Origin: Amycolatopsis sp. NBC_00345
Lineage (GTDB): Bacteria; Actinomycetota; Actinomycetes; Mycobacteriales; Pseudonocardiaceae
Length of the DNA: 64,000 nucleotides
Direction of reading: 5' to 3'
Assembly (NCBI RefSeq): GCF_036116635.1
Contig: NZ_CP107995.1
Span: 3,720,001 to 3,784,000, forward strand
Positions 8,062-16,795 of the stretch are shown here, piece by piece (positions within the stretch are counted from its first letter, which is position 1; the number at the start of each line of letters is the position of its first letter). Under the pieces are notes generated by a model. It did no database searches and had not been told where the DNA came from. It saw only the letters and a program-made list of their open reading frames with translations. A program made the translations under genes and the position numbers.

Positions 8062-9194
8062 CCATCACGAACATCACCGCCCGCGCCGTCGGCATCCCGG
8101 TGGACACCCCGACCCGGATGTCCAACCGCGACCTGTCCACCCGCCACTACGTGCTCGTCGACGTCACCGACCACAATGGACGGACCGGCACCGGCTACAC
8201 CTACGCCGGCACCGCGGGCGCCTTCATCACCAAGGCCGCCGTGGACGACCTCCTCGCCCCGGTGTACCTCGGCGCGGACGAGGACGACATCCACGGGCTC
8301 TGGGGCCGGGCCTACCAGGAGACGCTGCTCGCCGGACGCCGCGGCGCGGTGATCCGGGCCCTGTCGGCGATCGACATCGCGTTGTGGGACCTCAAGGCCA
8401 AACGCGCCGGCCAGCCGCTCGCCCGGCTGCTCGGCGGCTCGATGGCCCCTCAGCCCGCGTACGCGTCGGGCGGCTACTACCGGCCCGGCGACGGCGAATG
8501 GTGCGCGGCGGTGGCCAAGGAGATCGCGTTCAACACCGCGCAGGGCTTCACCGACCACAAGATCAAGGTGGGCGGCCTGTCCGTGGCCGAGGACGCCGAG
8601 CGGGTCGGCGCCGCGATCGCCGCCATCGGCCGGGGCGGACGGCTGGCGCTCGACGCCAACAACGCCTACCACACCGTGCGCGAGGCGCAGACCGCCATCG
8701 AAGCCTTCGAACGCGCCGCCGGCGACAGTCCACTGTGGTGGTTCGAGGAGCCGCTGTCGCCCGAGGCGATCACCGGGCACGGCGAACTGGCCGCCCGGAT
8801 CCGCACCCCGGTCGCCACCGGTGAGATCCACCAGACCCGCTGGGAGTTCCGCAGCCTGATCGAGGCCCGCGCCGCCGCCGTCTTCCAGGCCGACGCCGGG
8901 GTCGTCGGCGGGGTCAGCGAGTGGCTGCGGGTCGCGCACACCGCGGACAGCTTCGGCCTGCAGATGGCCCCGCACTGGCACGCCAACCTGCACGTCCACC
9001 TGACCGCGGCGGTGACCAACACCCTGGTCGTCGAGTTCTTCGCGCTGGAGAAGGGAATCTACAACTTCGAACTGCTGATCACCCCGTCGACCCGGATCAG
9101 GTACGGGGACAACCAGCTGTTCGTGCCCGACCGTCCCGGCCTCGGCCTGGACTTCGACCCGGACGCGGTCGCGAAGTTCGAGATCGGCGCCTGA
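8058..9194 (+). CDS. mandelate racemase / muconate lactonizing enzyme family protein
   Basis: A 378-aa enolase-superfamily enzyme of the mandelate-racemase subgroup. The KxK base motif DHKIK is at about residues 167-170, metal ligands are Asp in LALDANN (199), Glu in WWFEEP (about 230) and Glu in ATGEIHQ (256), and the second-face base is His in APHWHANL (about 306). Subgroup members racemise alpha-hydroxy acids or dehydrate acid sugars. In this operon it could feed the split decarboxylase, either by racemising a hydroxyacid or by forming a 2-keto-3-deoxy acid. The start overlaps the ALDH stop by ATGA. Confidence 0.87.
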   Translation: MTITNITARAVGIPVDTPTRMSNRDLSTRHYVLVDVTDHNGRTGTGYTYAGTAGAFITKAAVDDLLAPVYLGADEDDIHGLWGRAYQETLLAGRRGAVIRALSAIDIALWDLKAKRAGQPLARLLGGSMAPQPAYASGGYYRPGDGEWCAAVAKEIAFNTAQGFTDHKIKVGGLSVAEDAERVGAAIAAIGRGGRLALDANNAYHTVREAQTAIEAFERAAGDSPLWWFEEPLSPEAITGHGELAARIRTPVATGEIHQTRWEFRSLIEARAAAVFQADAGVVGGVSEWLRVAHTADSFGLQMAPHWHANLHVHLTAAVTNTLVVEFFALEKGIYNFELLITPSTRIRYGDNQLFVPDRPGLGLDFDPDAVAKFEIGA

Positions 9195-9207
9195 GCGGGC
9201 CGGCGGC

Positions 9208-9822
9208 TCAGACGACGACGAGCGGGAGGAGCACCTGGTCGACCATCTCGGTGATGTCCTTGGTGGTCAGGTCGCGAGGTTCCAGGAGCAGACGTTTGAT
9301 GACCAACGCGTGCAACACCTCGAGGACCACCGGGGTCAGGTGCTTCGACGACACCTCACCGCGTCGGGCGGCATCGCGCAGCAGCTCGGTGAGCGCGTCG
9401 AAGAGCGGGGCCAGGATCTGGGCCTTGAACCGGGCGAGAAGCTCCGGGTAGCGGTGCGCTTCTCCCAGCAGGCTGCGTAATGCCGCGCCCTTGACCCCTT
9501 GGTGCGTGCGGGTCATGTAGCGGATGAACCCGATCAGGTCCTTCCTCAGCACGCCGCTCCGCGTGTAACCGGCCGGGTCCATCCCCAGCGTCTCCAGCGC
9601 GTCGATCACCAGCGCCGTCGTGTCGGGCCACCGCCGGTACAGCGGGCTCTTGCCGGTACCGGCCCGCTCGGCGACGCTGTCGAAGGTGAGCCGCCCGAAC
9701 CCGACCTCGGCCAGTTCGGCGACAACAGCGTCGGTGATCGCCTGCTGGACCTCGGCCGCGCCCCGCCGGGTGCGGACGACCCGCTCAGTGGCCTGAACGC
9801 CGCCGCTGCTGCGATTAGACAT
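9208..9822 (-). CDS. TetR family transcriptional regulator
   Basis: A 204-aa repressor-type protein. The N-terminal helix-turn-helix is FDSVAERAGTGKSPLYRRW (about residues 47-65); the helical C-terminal domain carries no recognisable ligand signature. It converges on the enolase-family gene and points away from the extradiol/VOC gene region. Its targets are not clear. An imperfect repeat (TAACACC...GGTGGTAA) immediately upstream could be its own operator. Confidence 0.85.
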   Translation of the reverse strand: MSNRSSGGVQATERVVRTRRGAAEVQQAITDAVVAELAEVGFGRLTFDSVAERAGTGKSPLYRRWPDTTALVIDALETLGMDPAGYTRSGVLRKDLIGFIRYMTRTHQGVKGAALRSLLGEAHRYPELLARFKAQILAPLFDALTELLRDAARRGEVSSKHLTPVVLEVLHALVIKRLLLEPRDLTTKDITEMVDQVLLPLVVV

Positions 9823-9903
9823 AACACCAGCATACCGGGTGGTAACGGCAGTGCGGTGGTGGCGGCAGTGCTGCGATGGCGGCAGTGTGGCGGCGGCGGC
9901 CGC

Positions 9904-10458
9904 TCACTCGCCGGGCGGGGACCAGGCGATCAGCTCGGCGACGGACTTTCCGCCGCGCAGCCCGTTCAGGATTTCGGCGGGGCCGAACGGGGTGGGGCTC
10001 AGGACGTAGCTGTCGCCCCCCGCGTAGAACGCGACCATGTCCTCCTCGGTGTACCCGCTGTCGTAGTACAACTCGACGGTGTTCTTGTCCGGGTCCTCGT
10101 AGTACATCGACATCGTCGGGCCGTGGTTGAGGCAGATCGACGGAGTCGTCGAGGAGCCGGCGAGCCGCGCGTGCGTTTCACAGAGCCCCTCCAGCGTCGG
10201 GTACTCGAACGCGAAATGGTTCAGCCGGGCAACGGAACCGGCGTCGGCCCCGGGCCGCGTCATGGACGCGGACTTGTCGGTCTCCGCGACATTGAACATG
10301 CCGAAGCGATGGTGGCTTTCGTCGATCCGCAGGAAACACGCGCTGTGGTCCGTGGTCTCGACACCGATCGTCGCCTCGAGAACATCGATATACCAGTGCT
10401 TCATCACTTCGTAGTTGCTGGTGTTCACAACCAGGTGAGAAAGCTTCGGGGGCGCCAT
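9904..10458 (-). CDS. VOC family protein, type I extradiol dioxygenase-like
   Basis: A 184-aa vicinal-oxygen-chelate protein. The three candidate metal ligands are His in KLSHLVVN (about residue 8), His in RLNHFAFE (about 83) and Glu in NTVELYY (about 131). This is the 2-His-1-carboxylate set of extradiol dioxygenases in a single-domain-pair form. Such enzymes cleave catechols next to the hydroxyls. The ATG at 10458 has an AGGAAAG site; upstream in-frame starts lack one. It is divergent from an azoreductase gene, and an AAGGAC-N6-GTCCTT palindrome in the gap ties both to the ring-cleavage regulon. Confidence 0.8.
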   Translation of the reverse strand: MAPPKLSHLVVNTSNYEVMKHWYIDVLEATIGVETTDHSACFLRIDESHHRFGMFNVAETDKSASMTRPGADAGSVARLNHFAFEYPTLEGLCETHARLAGSSTTPSICLNHGPTMSMYYEDPDKNTVELYYDSGYTEEDMVAFYAGGDSYVLSPTPFGPAEILNGLRGGKSVAELIAWSPPGE

Positions 10459-10568
10459 TTCTTTCCTCATCTCGCCAGAAGGCACGTCGACGCGGCGTCT
10501 CGGAAACCCGCTGAGCCAGGGTCGGGCGGCGTCGTTGCCCTTGAGGCTAGCCGGAAAACCCGTCACCA

Positions 10569-10592
10569 GTCAAGGACGGATCTGTCCTTGAC
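10569..10592. promoter_or_regulatory. candidate GntR operator, GTCAAGGAC-N6-GTCCTTGAC
   Basis: Perfect 9-bp arms (10569-10577 and 10584-10592) flank a 6-bp spacer between the divergent VOC and azoreductase genes. The core AAGGAC-N6-GTCCTT recurs at 16796-16813 before a GntR gene and at 30073-30090 before the HpaB operon. This is the most symmetric of the three copies. Confidence 0.7.
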
Positions 10593-10705
10593 CGCTTTCG
10601 GATTCGTGGCTACGCTCGATTACGGACCACCCGGATAGCTCTTTTATCCTGCGGCGTCCGGCTTTCTCGCGTCACCAGACATCCCATAGCGACCAGGAGG
10701 TCGTC

Positions 10706-11356
10706 ATGTCCCTGTTCCGTCTCGACGCGAGTATCCGGGTCGAAGGCTCGCACAGCCGCGAAATCGCCGACATCGTCGAGCGGGAATGGCGCACCGCCCA
10801 CCCGCGGTCACCGGTGGTCACGCGGCAGATCGGCGTCGACCCGATCCCGGCGACCGCGTGGTCGGCCGCGGTGAACGCGACTTACGTGCCCGACGGCGAG
10901 CGCTCCCCCGAACAACGCGAGGCCGTGAGCTTGGCCGCGGCGGCGGCCGATCAGCTGATCGACGCCGACGCCTTGCTGTTCGCCGTGCCCCTGTACAACT
11001 TCGGCGTCTCGCAGCACTTCAAGACCTGGGTGGACCTGGTGATCTGCGATCCGAGGATGACCGCGGGCGTCGAGCCGGCGACCGCGGGCAAGCAGGCGGT
11101 GCTGGTGACCGTGCGCGGCGGCAGCTACGCGCAGGGCACACCGCGCGAGGGCTGGGACCACGCCACCGCTTGGATGCGCCGCATCCTCGCCGACGTGTGG
11201 AAGCTGGAGCTGAAGGTCGTCGAACTGGAGTTCACCCTGGCCGACGTGAACCCCGCGCTCAAGCCGTTCAAGGAGCTGGCCGGGCAGATCCGCACCGCCG
11301 CCGAGCAGACCGCCCGCGAGCACGGCCGCGGCCTCGCCGGCACTGTGCGGGTCTGA
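10706..11356 (+). CDS. FMN-dependent NADH-azoreductase / NAD(P)H oxidoreductase
   Basis: A 216-aa flavodoxin-like quinone/azo reductase. It opens with the FMN phosphate loop region FRLDASIRVEGSHSREI. VPLYNFGVSQHFKTWVDLV (about residues 93-111) and VTVRGGSYA (about 132-140) are the flavin-contacting motifs of the AzoR family. It reduces quinones or azo bonds with NAD(P)H and probably protects the cell from quinones formed during aromatic breakdown. AGGAGG precedes the ATG. The shared palindrome upstream suggests co-regulation with ring-cleavage genes. A lipocalin-like gene follows 32 bases later. Confidence 0.85.
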   Translation: MSLFRLDASIRVEGSHSREIADIVEREWRTAHPRSPVVTRQIGVDPIPATAWSAAVNATYVPDGERSPEQREAVSLAAAAADQLIDADALLFAVPLYNFGVSQHFKTWVDLVICDPRMTAGVEPATAGKQAVLVTVRGGSYAQGTPREGWDHATAWMRRILADVWKLELKVVELEFTLADVNPALKPFKELAGQIRTAAEQTAREHGRGLAGTVRV

Positions 11357-11388
11357 TCCCGCTCTCGGATTCACGGGAAAGGATAGCC

Positions 11389-11874
11389 ATGTTCGTGCAC
11401 GCCGGTACTGATTCCCGGCCGCTCCGGGAGCGCCTGGTGGGATCCTGGCGGCTGGTGTCCTATGAGGTGCGTGACGGGGCCGGGGTGCTCGTCGGCTACC
11501 TGCTGGGAGACGACGCCGTGGGCTACCTCGTCTACACAGTGGACGGTTTCATGTCCGTCCAGCTGATGCGGCCCGGCCGCACCCGGTATCAGGCCGGCGG
11601 GCTCGGCGACGGCACCGACGCCGAGTCCGCCGAAGCCGCCCGTGGCTACGTGGCGTACGCCGGGCCTTATCACGTCGAGGGCGATTCGGTCGTCGTCCAC
11701 GAGCCGGCAGTGAGCCTGTTCCCGAACTGGCTCCACGCGCCCGCGGCCCGTGAAGTCGCCCTGGCCGAGCCCTACCTCGAACTGACCAACCCGGAAACCC
11801 TGCCGTACGGCGGCCGGGAACTCACCGCGGTCCTGCGCTGGGAGCGGTTCGAACCACCGGGTCCGGCCACCTGA
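11389..11874 (+). CDS. lipocalin-like domain protein
   Basis: A 161-aa protein of the lipocalin-like/DUF family common in actinomycete and proteobacterial catabolic islands. The family opening RERLVGSWRLVSYEVRD (about residues 10-26), the central YTVDGFMSVQL and a C-terminal ELTAVLRWER strand are present. The fold is a small beta-barrel thought to bind hydrophobic ligands; no enzymatic residues are evident. The ATG at 11389 follows GGAAAGGA. It lies downstream of the azoreductase, probably in the same transcript, and its stop is inside a terminator hairpin. Confidence 0.75.
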   Translation: MFVHAGTDSRPLRERLVGSWRLVSYEVRDGAGVLVGYLLGDDAVGYLVYTVDGFMSVQLMRPGRTRYQAGGLGDGTDAESAEAARGYVAYAGPYHVEGDSVVVHEPAVSLFPNWLHAPAAREVALAEPYLELTNPETLPYGGRELTAVLRWERFEPPGPAT

Positions 11875-11896
11875 CCGGTCAGGGACAGGTGGCCGG
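11863..11896. terminator. hairpin between convergent genes
   Basis: CCGGCCACCTG (11863-11873) pairs exactly with CAGGTGGCCGG (11886-11896) around a 12-base loop. It overlaps the lipocalin stop codon and lies just before the convergent oxidoreductase stop, fitting a bidirectional terminator. Confidence 0.65.
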
Positions 11897-11901
11897 CGGG
11901 C

Positions 11902-12564
11902 CTAACCCGCGGCCAGCGCCAGGATCTCCTTGTTGGTGTGCGTGTGCACCCCGGGCTCGTCCCGGTGCAGCGAGGCGATCATCGCCTTCGCCACGACCTC
12001 GGACCCGACCGGCCGGAAGCGCCGGAGCGGACCCGCCATCACGCGGGCCGCCACGGGTCCGGCCGCGTTCGCGATCCCCTGCCCGGCGCGCTTTTTGGTG
12101 CGGTCGCCGAGCAGTGTCCCGGGCTGGAAGATCTCGACGGTGCCGTAGCCGAGGGCCGCGACGTCACGCTCGGTCTCACCCTTGACCCGCAACAGCGAGA
12201 TCCGCGACCGGGGGTTGGCGCCGACCGCCGAGACGATCGCGAGCCGTTGCGCTCCGGCGTCATGGGCCAGCCGCGCCGCCTCGACCGGATAGTCGTGGTC
12301 GACGCGCTGGAACTCCTCCCGGGACGAGTTCATGGTGGTGCCCAGGCAGCAGTAGACGTCGGTGGCCTTGAAGTCCCACTGCTCGGCGAGCCGATCGAAA
12401 TCGACGACGCGTACGTCCAGCCGCCCCTCGGCTCCGTCGACACCCGTTAGGGGACGGCGGGTCAGTGCGGTGACCTGGCTGTACCGGGTGTCGGCGACGA
12501 GCTGGTTCAGGCAATGGCTGCCGACGAGCCCGGTGCCGCCGAGCAGCAGTGCAGTCCGAGACAT
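11902..12564 (-). CDS. NAD(P)H-binding oxidoreductase, HTATIP2/CC3-like atypical SDR
   Basis: A 220-aa Rossmann-fold protein. The N-terminal LLLGGTGLVGSHCL (about residues 6-19) is the atypical-SDR dinucleotide motif, and DVYCCLGTTMNSS (about 68-80) is typical of the TIP30/HTATIP2-like subgroup. The function of bacterial members is mostly unknown; they bind NADPH and may reduce small carbonyls. GGAGC is the putative ribosome site before the ATG. It is the last gene of a minus-strand run that includes an enoyl-CoA hydratase and a FAD monooxygenase. Confidence 0.8.
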   Translation of the reverse strand: MSRTALLLGGTGLVGSHCLNQLVADTRYSQVTALTRRPLTGVDGAEGRLDVRVVDFDRLAEQWDFKATDVYCCLGTTMNSSREEFQRVDHDYPVEAARLAHDAGAQRLAIVSAVGANPRSRISLLRVKGETERDVAALGYGTVEIFQPGTLLGDRTKKRAGQGIANAAGPVAARVMAGPLRRFRPVGSEVVAKAMIASLHRDEPGVHTHTNKEILALAAG

Positions 12565-12614
12565 AGGTGAAGCTCCCCAAAGAATTCGGTCGGCACTCGC
12601 GGGTCAAGCCGAGA

Positions 12615-13472
12615 TCAGTCCGCGTCGCAGAGTTTCGGCAGGTCGAGTTCCACCTGGTAGCCGAACGGGACACCGCCCGCCTTGGCCATGATACGGGCCA
12701 CGACGGCTTGCCCCGCGTCGGTCGACAGCAGACTTCCCGCGACAGCGCCGATTTCCGCCAGTTCACCCGGAAGAGGGATGGCCTGCCGCTTGGTGAGATA
12801 GCTCTTGACCGTCGCGACCGCGGCCGGATTGAAGCTCGCGATACGACGGGCCAGCCGATGGACGTAAGCGTCGAGCTCAGTGTCCGGAATGGACCGGTTC
12901 ACCAAGCCGTACCGCTCCGCGGTGTCAGCGTCGAAATCATCGGAGCTCAGCATGAACTCCATGGCCCGCGCGCGTCCGGCGAGGAGCTGGCTCCATTCGA
13001 GCCCGCCGCCACCGGGGAGCGCACCGAAGCCGACCTCGAGCATCGCGATCCGCGCGTTTTCCCTGGCGGCGAACCGCATGTCGGTGCTCAGGGCGAACTC
13101 ACAGCCGAACCCGCGGGCCCGTCCGCGCAGGAGCGCGATGGTGACCACCGGGCCCGAGCTGAGCCAGTGGCTGAACGCGGGCCACTCCTGATGGATCACC
13201 AGGGGCTCGGACACCCCCTCGTCGGAGACGTCGAGGCCCACGTGGTTGATGAAGAACTCCGGATTCGCGCTTTCGAAGACCAGCACGGAGACGCCGTTCG
13301 CCGGGTCCTCGGCAAAGGACCGGACCGACTGCAGCCCGCCGAACACCGGGGAATCGACCAGGTTGAAGGGTGGATTGTCGATCACCACCGAAAAGCAGCC
13401 CGCGGAAACCTCCCGGAGCCGGACCACGTCGTTCCGGATCAGTGATTCCCCGGCCATACCAGAATTGGTCAT
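12615..13472 (-). CDS. enoyl-CoA hydratase/isomerase family protein
   Basis: A 285-aa crotonase-fold protein. The first half has NPPFNLVD (about residues 33-40), and the oxyanion-hole segment is RGRARGFGCEFALSTDMRFA (about 115-134). EVGFGALPGGGGLEW follows with an acidic residue near the usual catalytic position. Family members hydrate, isomerise or cleave acyl-CoA intermediates in ring-cleavage pathways. GAGGAG precedes the ATG. It is 10 bases downstream of a FAD monooxygenase gene in the same operon, suggesting a role late in degradation of the compound that enzyme hydroxylates. Confidence 0.83.
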   Translation of the reverse strand: MTNSGMAGESLIRNDVVRLREVSAGCFSVVIDNPPFNLVDSPVFGGLQSVRSFAEDPANGVSVLVFESANPEFFINHVGLDVSDEGVSEPLVIHQEWPAFSHWLSSGPVVTIALLRGRARGFGCEFALSTDMRFAARENARIAMLEVGFGALPGGGGLEWSQLLAGRARAMEFMLSSDDFDADTAERYGLVNRSIPDTELDAYVHRLARRIASFNPAAVATVKSYLTKRQAIPLPGELAEIGAVAGSLLSTDAGQAVVARIMAKAGGVPFGYQVELDLPKLCDAD

Positions 13473-13482
13473 GAAACACTCC

Positions 13483-15174
13483 TCACTTGACGCGCCGGCC
13501 GGCGAGGTCCAGGACTTGACTCAGCGCGCCGCTCAGCGCCCCGTGCTCGTCCCCGGCCCGGCCGGCTGAGCGAAAGCCGACGAATCCGTCCGGCCGGACG
13601 AGCAGCGCGCCGTCCGGCTCCAAGCCGTAACGCCCCAAGAGCCGCCCGGTCGATTCCTCGACCGGCACGAGGTCGGTGCCCAGGCCGAGCACCTTGACCG
13701 GGACGGCCAGTTCGGCGCGAACCTGGTCGGCGGCCCGCACCCAGCCCGCGTTGTCCGGGCCGGTGAAGAGGACGAACCCGCCGTCGTAGACGTCGATCGT
13801 CGAAATCCGCTCGCCGTCGAGAGCCACCCAGGAGTGCGGTGCCCGCGCACCCGGCCGGGCGGTCGGCCGGTATTCGGCGACGCCCGACACGAGCGGCTCG
13901 GTCCCGTCGGGTACCACTGCCCCGCTGACGTACTGGTATCCGAACTGCTGGCCGTGCGAGGCGAGCTGGTCTCGTTGCGCGGGAATGCCCTCGGCGATCG
14001 CGCGGCGCACCGGCTCTCCCGCGTCGGTCTCGATGGCCGAGAGAAGGCTCTTGTCCTGTGTCAGGAACCCGGTCTTCTCCATCTGCCGGGTGTTCTCCAT
14101 CATCTTGTCGCCGTTGAACTCCGCGACCGGGAGCCGCTCGGCCTCGTACGACTCGAGCAGTCCGTCACCGGCCCCCCAGCGCAGCCTCGCGATCAGTTTC
14201 CAGACCAGGTTGTGCGCGTCCTGTATTCCGCTGTTCATCCCGAAGCCGCCATGCGGCGGGAAATGGTGCGCGGCGTCTCCGGCCAGGAAGACCCGCCCCT
14301 CGCGCCACTTGTCGGTGACCGCCTGATCGTGGCCCCAGGACCAGATGTGATGAATGGTGAACGGCACGACCGCGCCGATCGCGTCGGCGACTTCCCGCTC
14401 ACAGCGATCTTGCGTCACCGCGCCGACGTCGGCTCCGGGCGGGATCTCGAAGTTGTAGCGCCACCGGGTGGGACTGTCGCGAATGAACGCTCCCTGCGTG
14501 TCGGCGTTGATGATCCAGATGATCGGGGAACGACGGCCGCCGAGAACGGCGTCCAGGTCCGCGTCGAACTGGACGTTGATCGCTGTCCCCAGCGACGCCT
14601 CGCCGTGCTCACCGATCCCCAGCGTGCGCCGCGCGACACTGCGGATGCCGTCCGCCCCGATCACGTACTGCGCGACGACGGAATGCCGCGCGCCGGCCTG
14701 GTCGGTGTAGGTCGCCGTGACCGAATCGGCGGCGGCGGTGAGCTCGACGACCTCGCAGCCGAGTTCGATCGTCACGCTGTCCAGGCCCGCGGCGACTTCG
14801 GCGAGCACCGGCTCGAACATGTGCTGGCCCACGGTCGACATCTGTTCCGGTGACTGCCCGTCGAAGACGCGGGCGGCCTCCTCGTCCGCGCCGAGGACGA
14901 GCTCTCCGAGCTCGATCCCGGTCAAGCGGGTCATCCAGGCGATCGTGACCTCGTTGGGCATGCCGGCGGTCAGGGCCTTGACCGGCTCGGCGACCCCCCA
15001 TTCCCGGAAGATCTCCATCGTCCTCGCGTGCACTCCGTTGGCCTTGGGATAGCGGGAGAACTCAGCCCGCCGTTCCAGCACCAAGCACGTGATGTCCGCG
15101 CGGCCGAGGGCCAGCGCGGCGCTCAAGCCGACCGGGCCTCCACCGATGATCAGCACTTCGGGATTGTCGGTCAT
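13483..15174 (-). CDS. FAD-dependent aromatic monooxygenase (PheA/TfdB/MhpA family)
   Basis: A 563-aa class A flavoprotein hydroxylase. The FAD-binding motif GGGPVGLSAALALGRAD is at residues 11-27, the DG motif YVIGADGIRSVARRTLG at about 160-176, and the GD motif FLAGDAAHHFPPHGGFGMN at about 295-313. A C-terminal thioredoxin-like region is consistent with the phenol hydroxylase branch. It uses NAD(P)H and oxygen to hydroxylate a phenolic ring. GAGGAG precedes the start. Its operon includes an alpha/beta hydrolase upstream and a crotonase-family gene downstream, with a divergent MarR gene nearby. Confidence 0.87.
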   Translation of the reverse strand: MTDNPEVLIIGGGPVGLSAALALGRADITCLVLERRAEFSRYPKANGVHARTMEIFREWGVAEPVKALTAGMPNEVTIAWMTRLTGIELGELVLGADEEAARVFDGQSPEQMSTVGQHMFEPVLAEVAAGLDSVTIELGCEVVELTAAADSVTATYTDQAGARHSVVAQYVIGADGIRSVARRTLGIGEHGEASLGTAINVQFDADLDAVLGGRRSPIIWIINADTQGAFIRDSPTRWRYNFEIPPGADVGAVTQDRCEREVADAIGAVVPFTIHHIWSWGHDQAVTDKWREGRVFLAGDAAHHFPPHGGFGMNSGIQDAHNLVWKLIARLRWGAGDGLLESYEAERLPVAEFNGDKMMENTRQMEKTGFLTQDKSLLSAIETDAGEPVRRAIAEGIPAQRDQLASHGQQFGYQYVSGAVVPDGTEPLVSGVAEYRPTARPGARAPHSWVALDGERISTIDVYDGGFVLFTGPDNAGWVRAADQVRAELAVPVKVLGLGTDLVPVEESTGRLLGRYGLEPDGALLVRPDGFVGFRSAGRAGDEHGALSGALSQVLDLAGRRVK

Positions 15175-15233
15175 TTCGGCTTCTCCTCGTCACAACGGTG
15201 TGAGATCGGGGCGGCTCTGAGCGCTTATGCCGT

Positions 15234-15947
15234 TTACTGATCGACGGTGGTGATGAACGAAACTGCGGCGTCCAAGCTTTTCGAAAGGGTGGGGATCTCG
15301 AAGTGGTCCGCGCCGTCGAGGGTCACGTGCTCCGCCTTCGGGATCGTCGCGGCCACCAGCTCGGACTGCCCGGCACCGTCCCCGCTGCCGTCGATGACCA
15401 GCGCGTCCGCCGTGATCAGGCCCAGGCCTTCGACGGTGACGAACCGCTTGCTCGCGGCGAGGTAGTCCGCGATCGGCTCCGGGTCGTTGCCGGCATCGGC
15501 GATCACCGTGCGAAGCAGGTTCACCATGGGATTGTCCGAGGGTTCCGGCGAGCGCAGGCCGTCGATGAGCGGCTGGTTCATGGCCGAGCTGTGCATCCCG
15601 CCGGTCAGCACGGCGTCGGCGGCGGCGAGAACGGCGATCCGCTCGAACAGGTCCGGCCGCTCGCTCGCCGCGAGCAGCAATGCCCACGCGCCGGCGGAGA
15701 ACCCGATGGCGTCGACCGAACCGTGCTTGGCGGCCTCGTCGAGGAGGAGGTCGGCGGCGTCGCGCTCCGCCGCGTCTTTCGAGGCCCCATGGCCGGGCAG
15801 GTCCACACCGATCACGGTCCGGCCGGCTGCTTCCAGTTTGCCGACCCAGCCGTTCCGCCGCCACAGCGAGTCGAAGTTCGACCCCATGCCGTTGATGAGA
15901 ATCACCGGCCGGTCCTGGGCCGCACTGACTGGGCTTGAGTCGCTCAT
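15234..15947 (-). CDS. alpha/beta hydrolase
   Basis: A 237-aa hydrolase. The nucleophile elbow is AIGFSAGAWALLLA (about residues 79-92), the oxyanion region is LINGMGSNFDSLW near the N-terminus, and a histidine in LDGADHFEIPT near residue 215 completes the triad. Its closest functional fit is an enol-lactone or meta-cleavage product hydrolase, but no specific motif decides this. AAGGAG lies upstream of the ATG. It leads the minus-strand operon with the FAD monooxygenase and crotonase genes, divergent from MarR. Confidence 0.8.
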   Translation of the reverse strand: MSDSSPVSAAQDRPVILINGMGSNFDSLWRRNGWVGKLEAAGRTVIGVDLPGHGASKDAAERDAADLLLDEAAKHGSVDAIGFSAGAWALLLAASERPDLFERIAVLAAADAVLTGGMHSSAMNQPLIDGLRSPEPSDNPMVNLLRTVIADAGNDPEPIADYLAASKRFVTVEGLGLITADALVIDGSGDGAGQSELVAATIPKAEHVTLDGADHFEIPTLSKSLDAAVSFITTVDQ

Positions 15948-16107
15948 TGCCTGTTCTCCTTGTCACGGTTACGGGAAAGATCGCTCATGGCAGCCGGCAT
16001 CGGCTACCGGCCGAGCGCGAAGGGACGCTGTCCGACTCGCGTCCGGCTGGGCGAAGCGGTGGCCAGGAGCGGTCTAGTCAACCCGGGATCCACGATCGAC
16101 CCTGACG

Positions 16108-16140
16108 AGATAGTATTTGCCAAGATAGTATTTGTCAAGA
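16108..16140. promoter_or_regulatory. tandem 15-bp repeats, candidate MarR operator/promoter
   Basis: The unit AGATAGTATTTGYCA occurs at 16108-16122 and 16123-16137 and begins again at 16138. Each copy holds a small TTGNCAA palindrome. The tract is AT-rich in a GC-rich background and lies between the divergent hydrolase operon and the MarR gene, the usual place for a MarR operator. The rest of 15948-16246 holds no gene that I can see. Confidence 0.55.
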
Positions 16141-16246
16141 TCAGTCCGATGAGGACAGATCGGACGGGAGCGGCAACAGCCAGGCCTGCGCCGGAGAATT
16201 ACCGGCGAGCCGCGACCGTAGCGCGGACATTGGGTACGATGCGGGG

Positions 16247-16714
16247 ATGGAAGGCTCCGAACATCCGCTGCACGGCGACGTCAATTGGCTGCTGAATCGC
16301 GCTTGGCTCGGATTCGGCCAGAGCAAGTCCGCCGCGCTGGAGGCGACCGGGGTGACACTCAAGGAACACTTCGTGATGGTCGCGCTGATGTCCTCGCCGA
16401 TGACCCAGCTGGAGCTGTCCACCCTCGTCAAGATCGACAAATCCGTCATCTCCGCGACCCTCGACTCCCTCGAGGCCAAGGGGCTGGTCGTCCGGACCCC
16501 CGATCCGCGGGACCGGCGGGCCCGCCGGCCGACCCTTACCGCGCAAGGGCGGAAGCTCTGCCGGCGGGCGACGACCGCGACGCAGAAGGCCGAGCAGGAT
16601 CTCCTCGGCCAGGTCGATCCGGCCCAGCGGCAGGCTTTCCTCGACGTACTCCGGCATTACGCCTTCTCCGAGTTCGCCGACGCTCCAGGATTCACGCGAG
16701 ACCTGCAGAAGTAG
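16247..16714 (+). CDS. MarR family transcriptional regulator
   Basis: A 155-aa dimeric winged-helix regulator. The recognition helix region is LSTLVKIDKSVISATLDSLE (about residues 57-76), and the wing carries the D-P-R-D-R-R motif (TPDPRDRRARRPTLT, about 84-98) diagnostic of MarR. It is transcribed away from the hydrolase/monooxygenase operon and probably represses it and itself until an aromatic ligand binds. The tandem repeat in the shared promoter region is the likely binding site. Confidence 0.88.
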   Translation: MEGSEHPLHGDVNWLLNRAWLGFGQSKSAALEATGVTLKEHFVMVALMSSPMTQLELSTLVKIDKSVISATLDSLEAKGLVVRTPDPRDRRARRPTLTAQGRKLCRRATTATQKAEQDLLGQVDPAQRQAFLDVLRHYAFSEFADAPGFTRDLQK

Positions 16715-16795
16715 GCAGTTCCCGGCTCACCGGCGGCCTGAACGCCTCGGCCGGCCCGGTAAGCCCCGGCCCTAGCCGCGAGCCGGAACCCCGTC

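Noticed and set aside
9850..9900. Short direct repeats of GGCGGCAGTG
   Set aside because: Two imperfect copies in a GC-rich intergenic region; looks like simple low-complexity sequence rather than a regulatory or CRISPR array.
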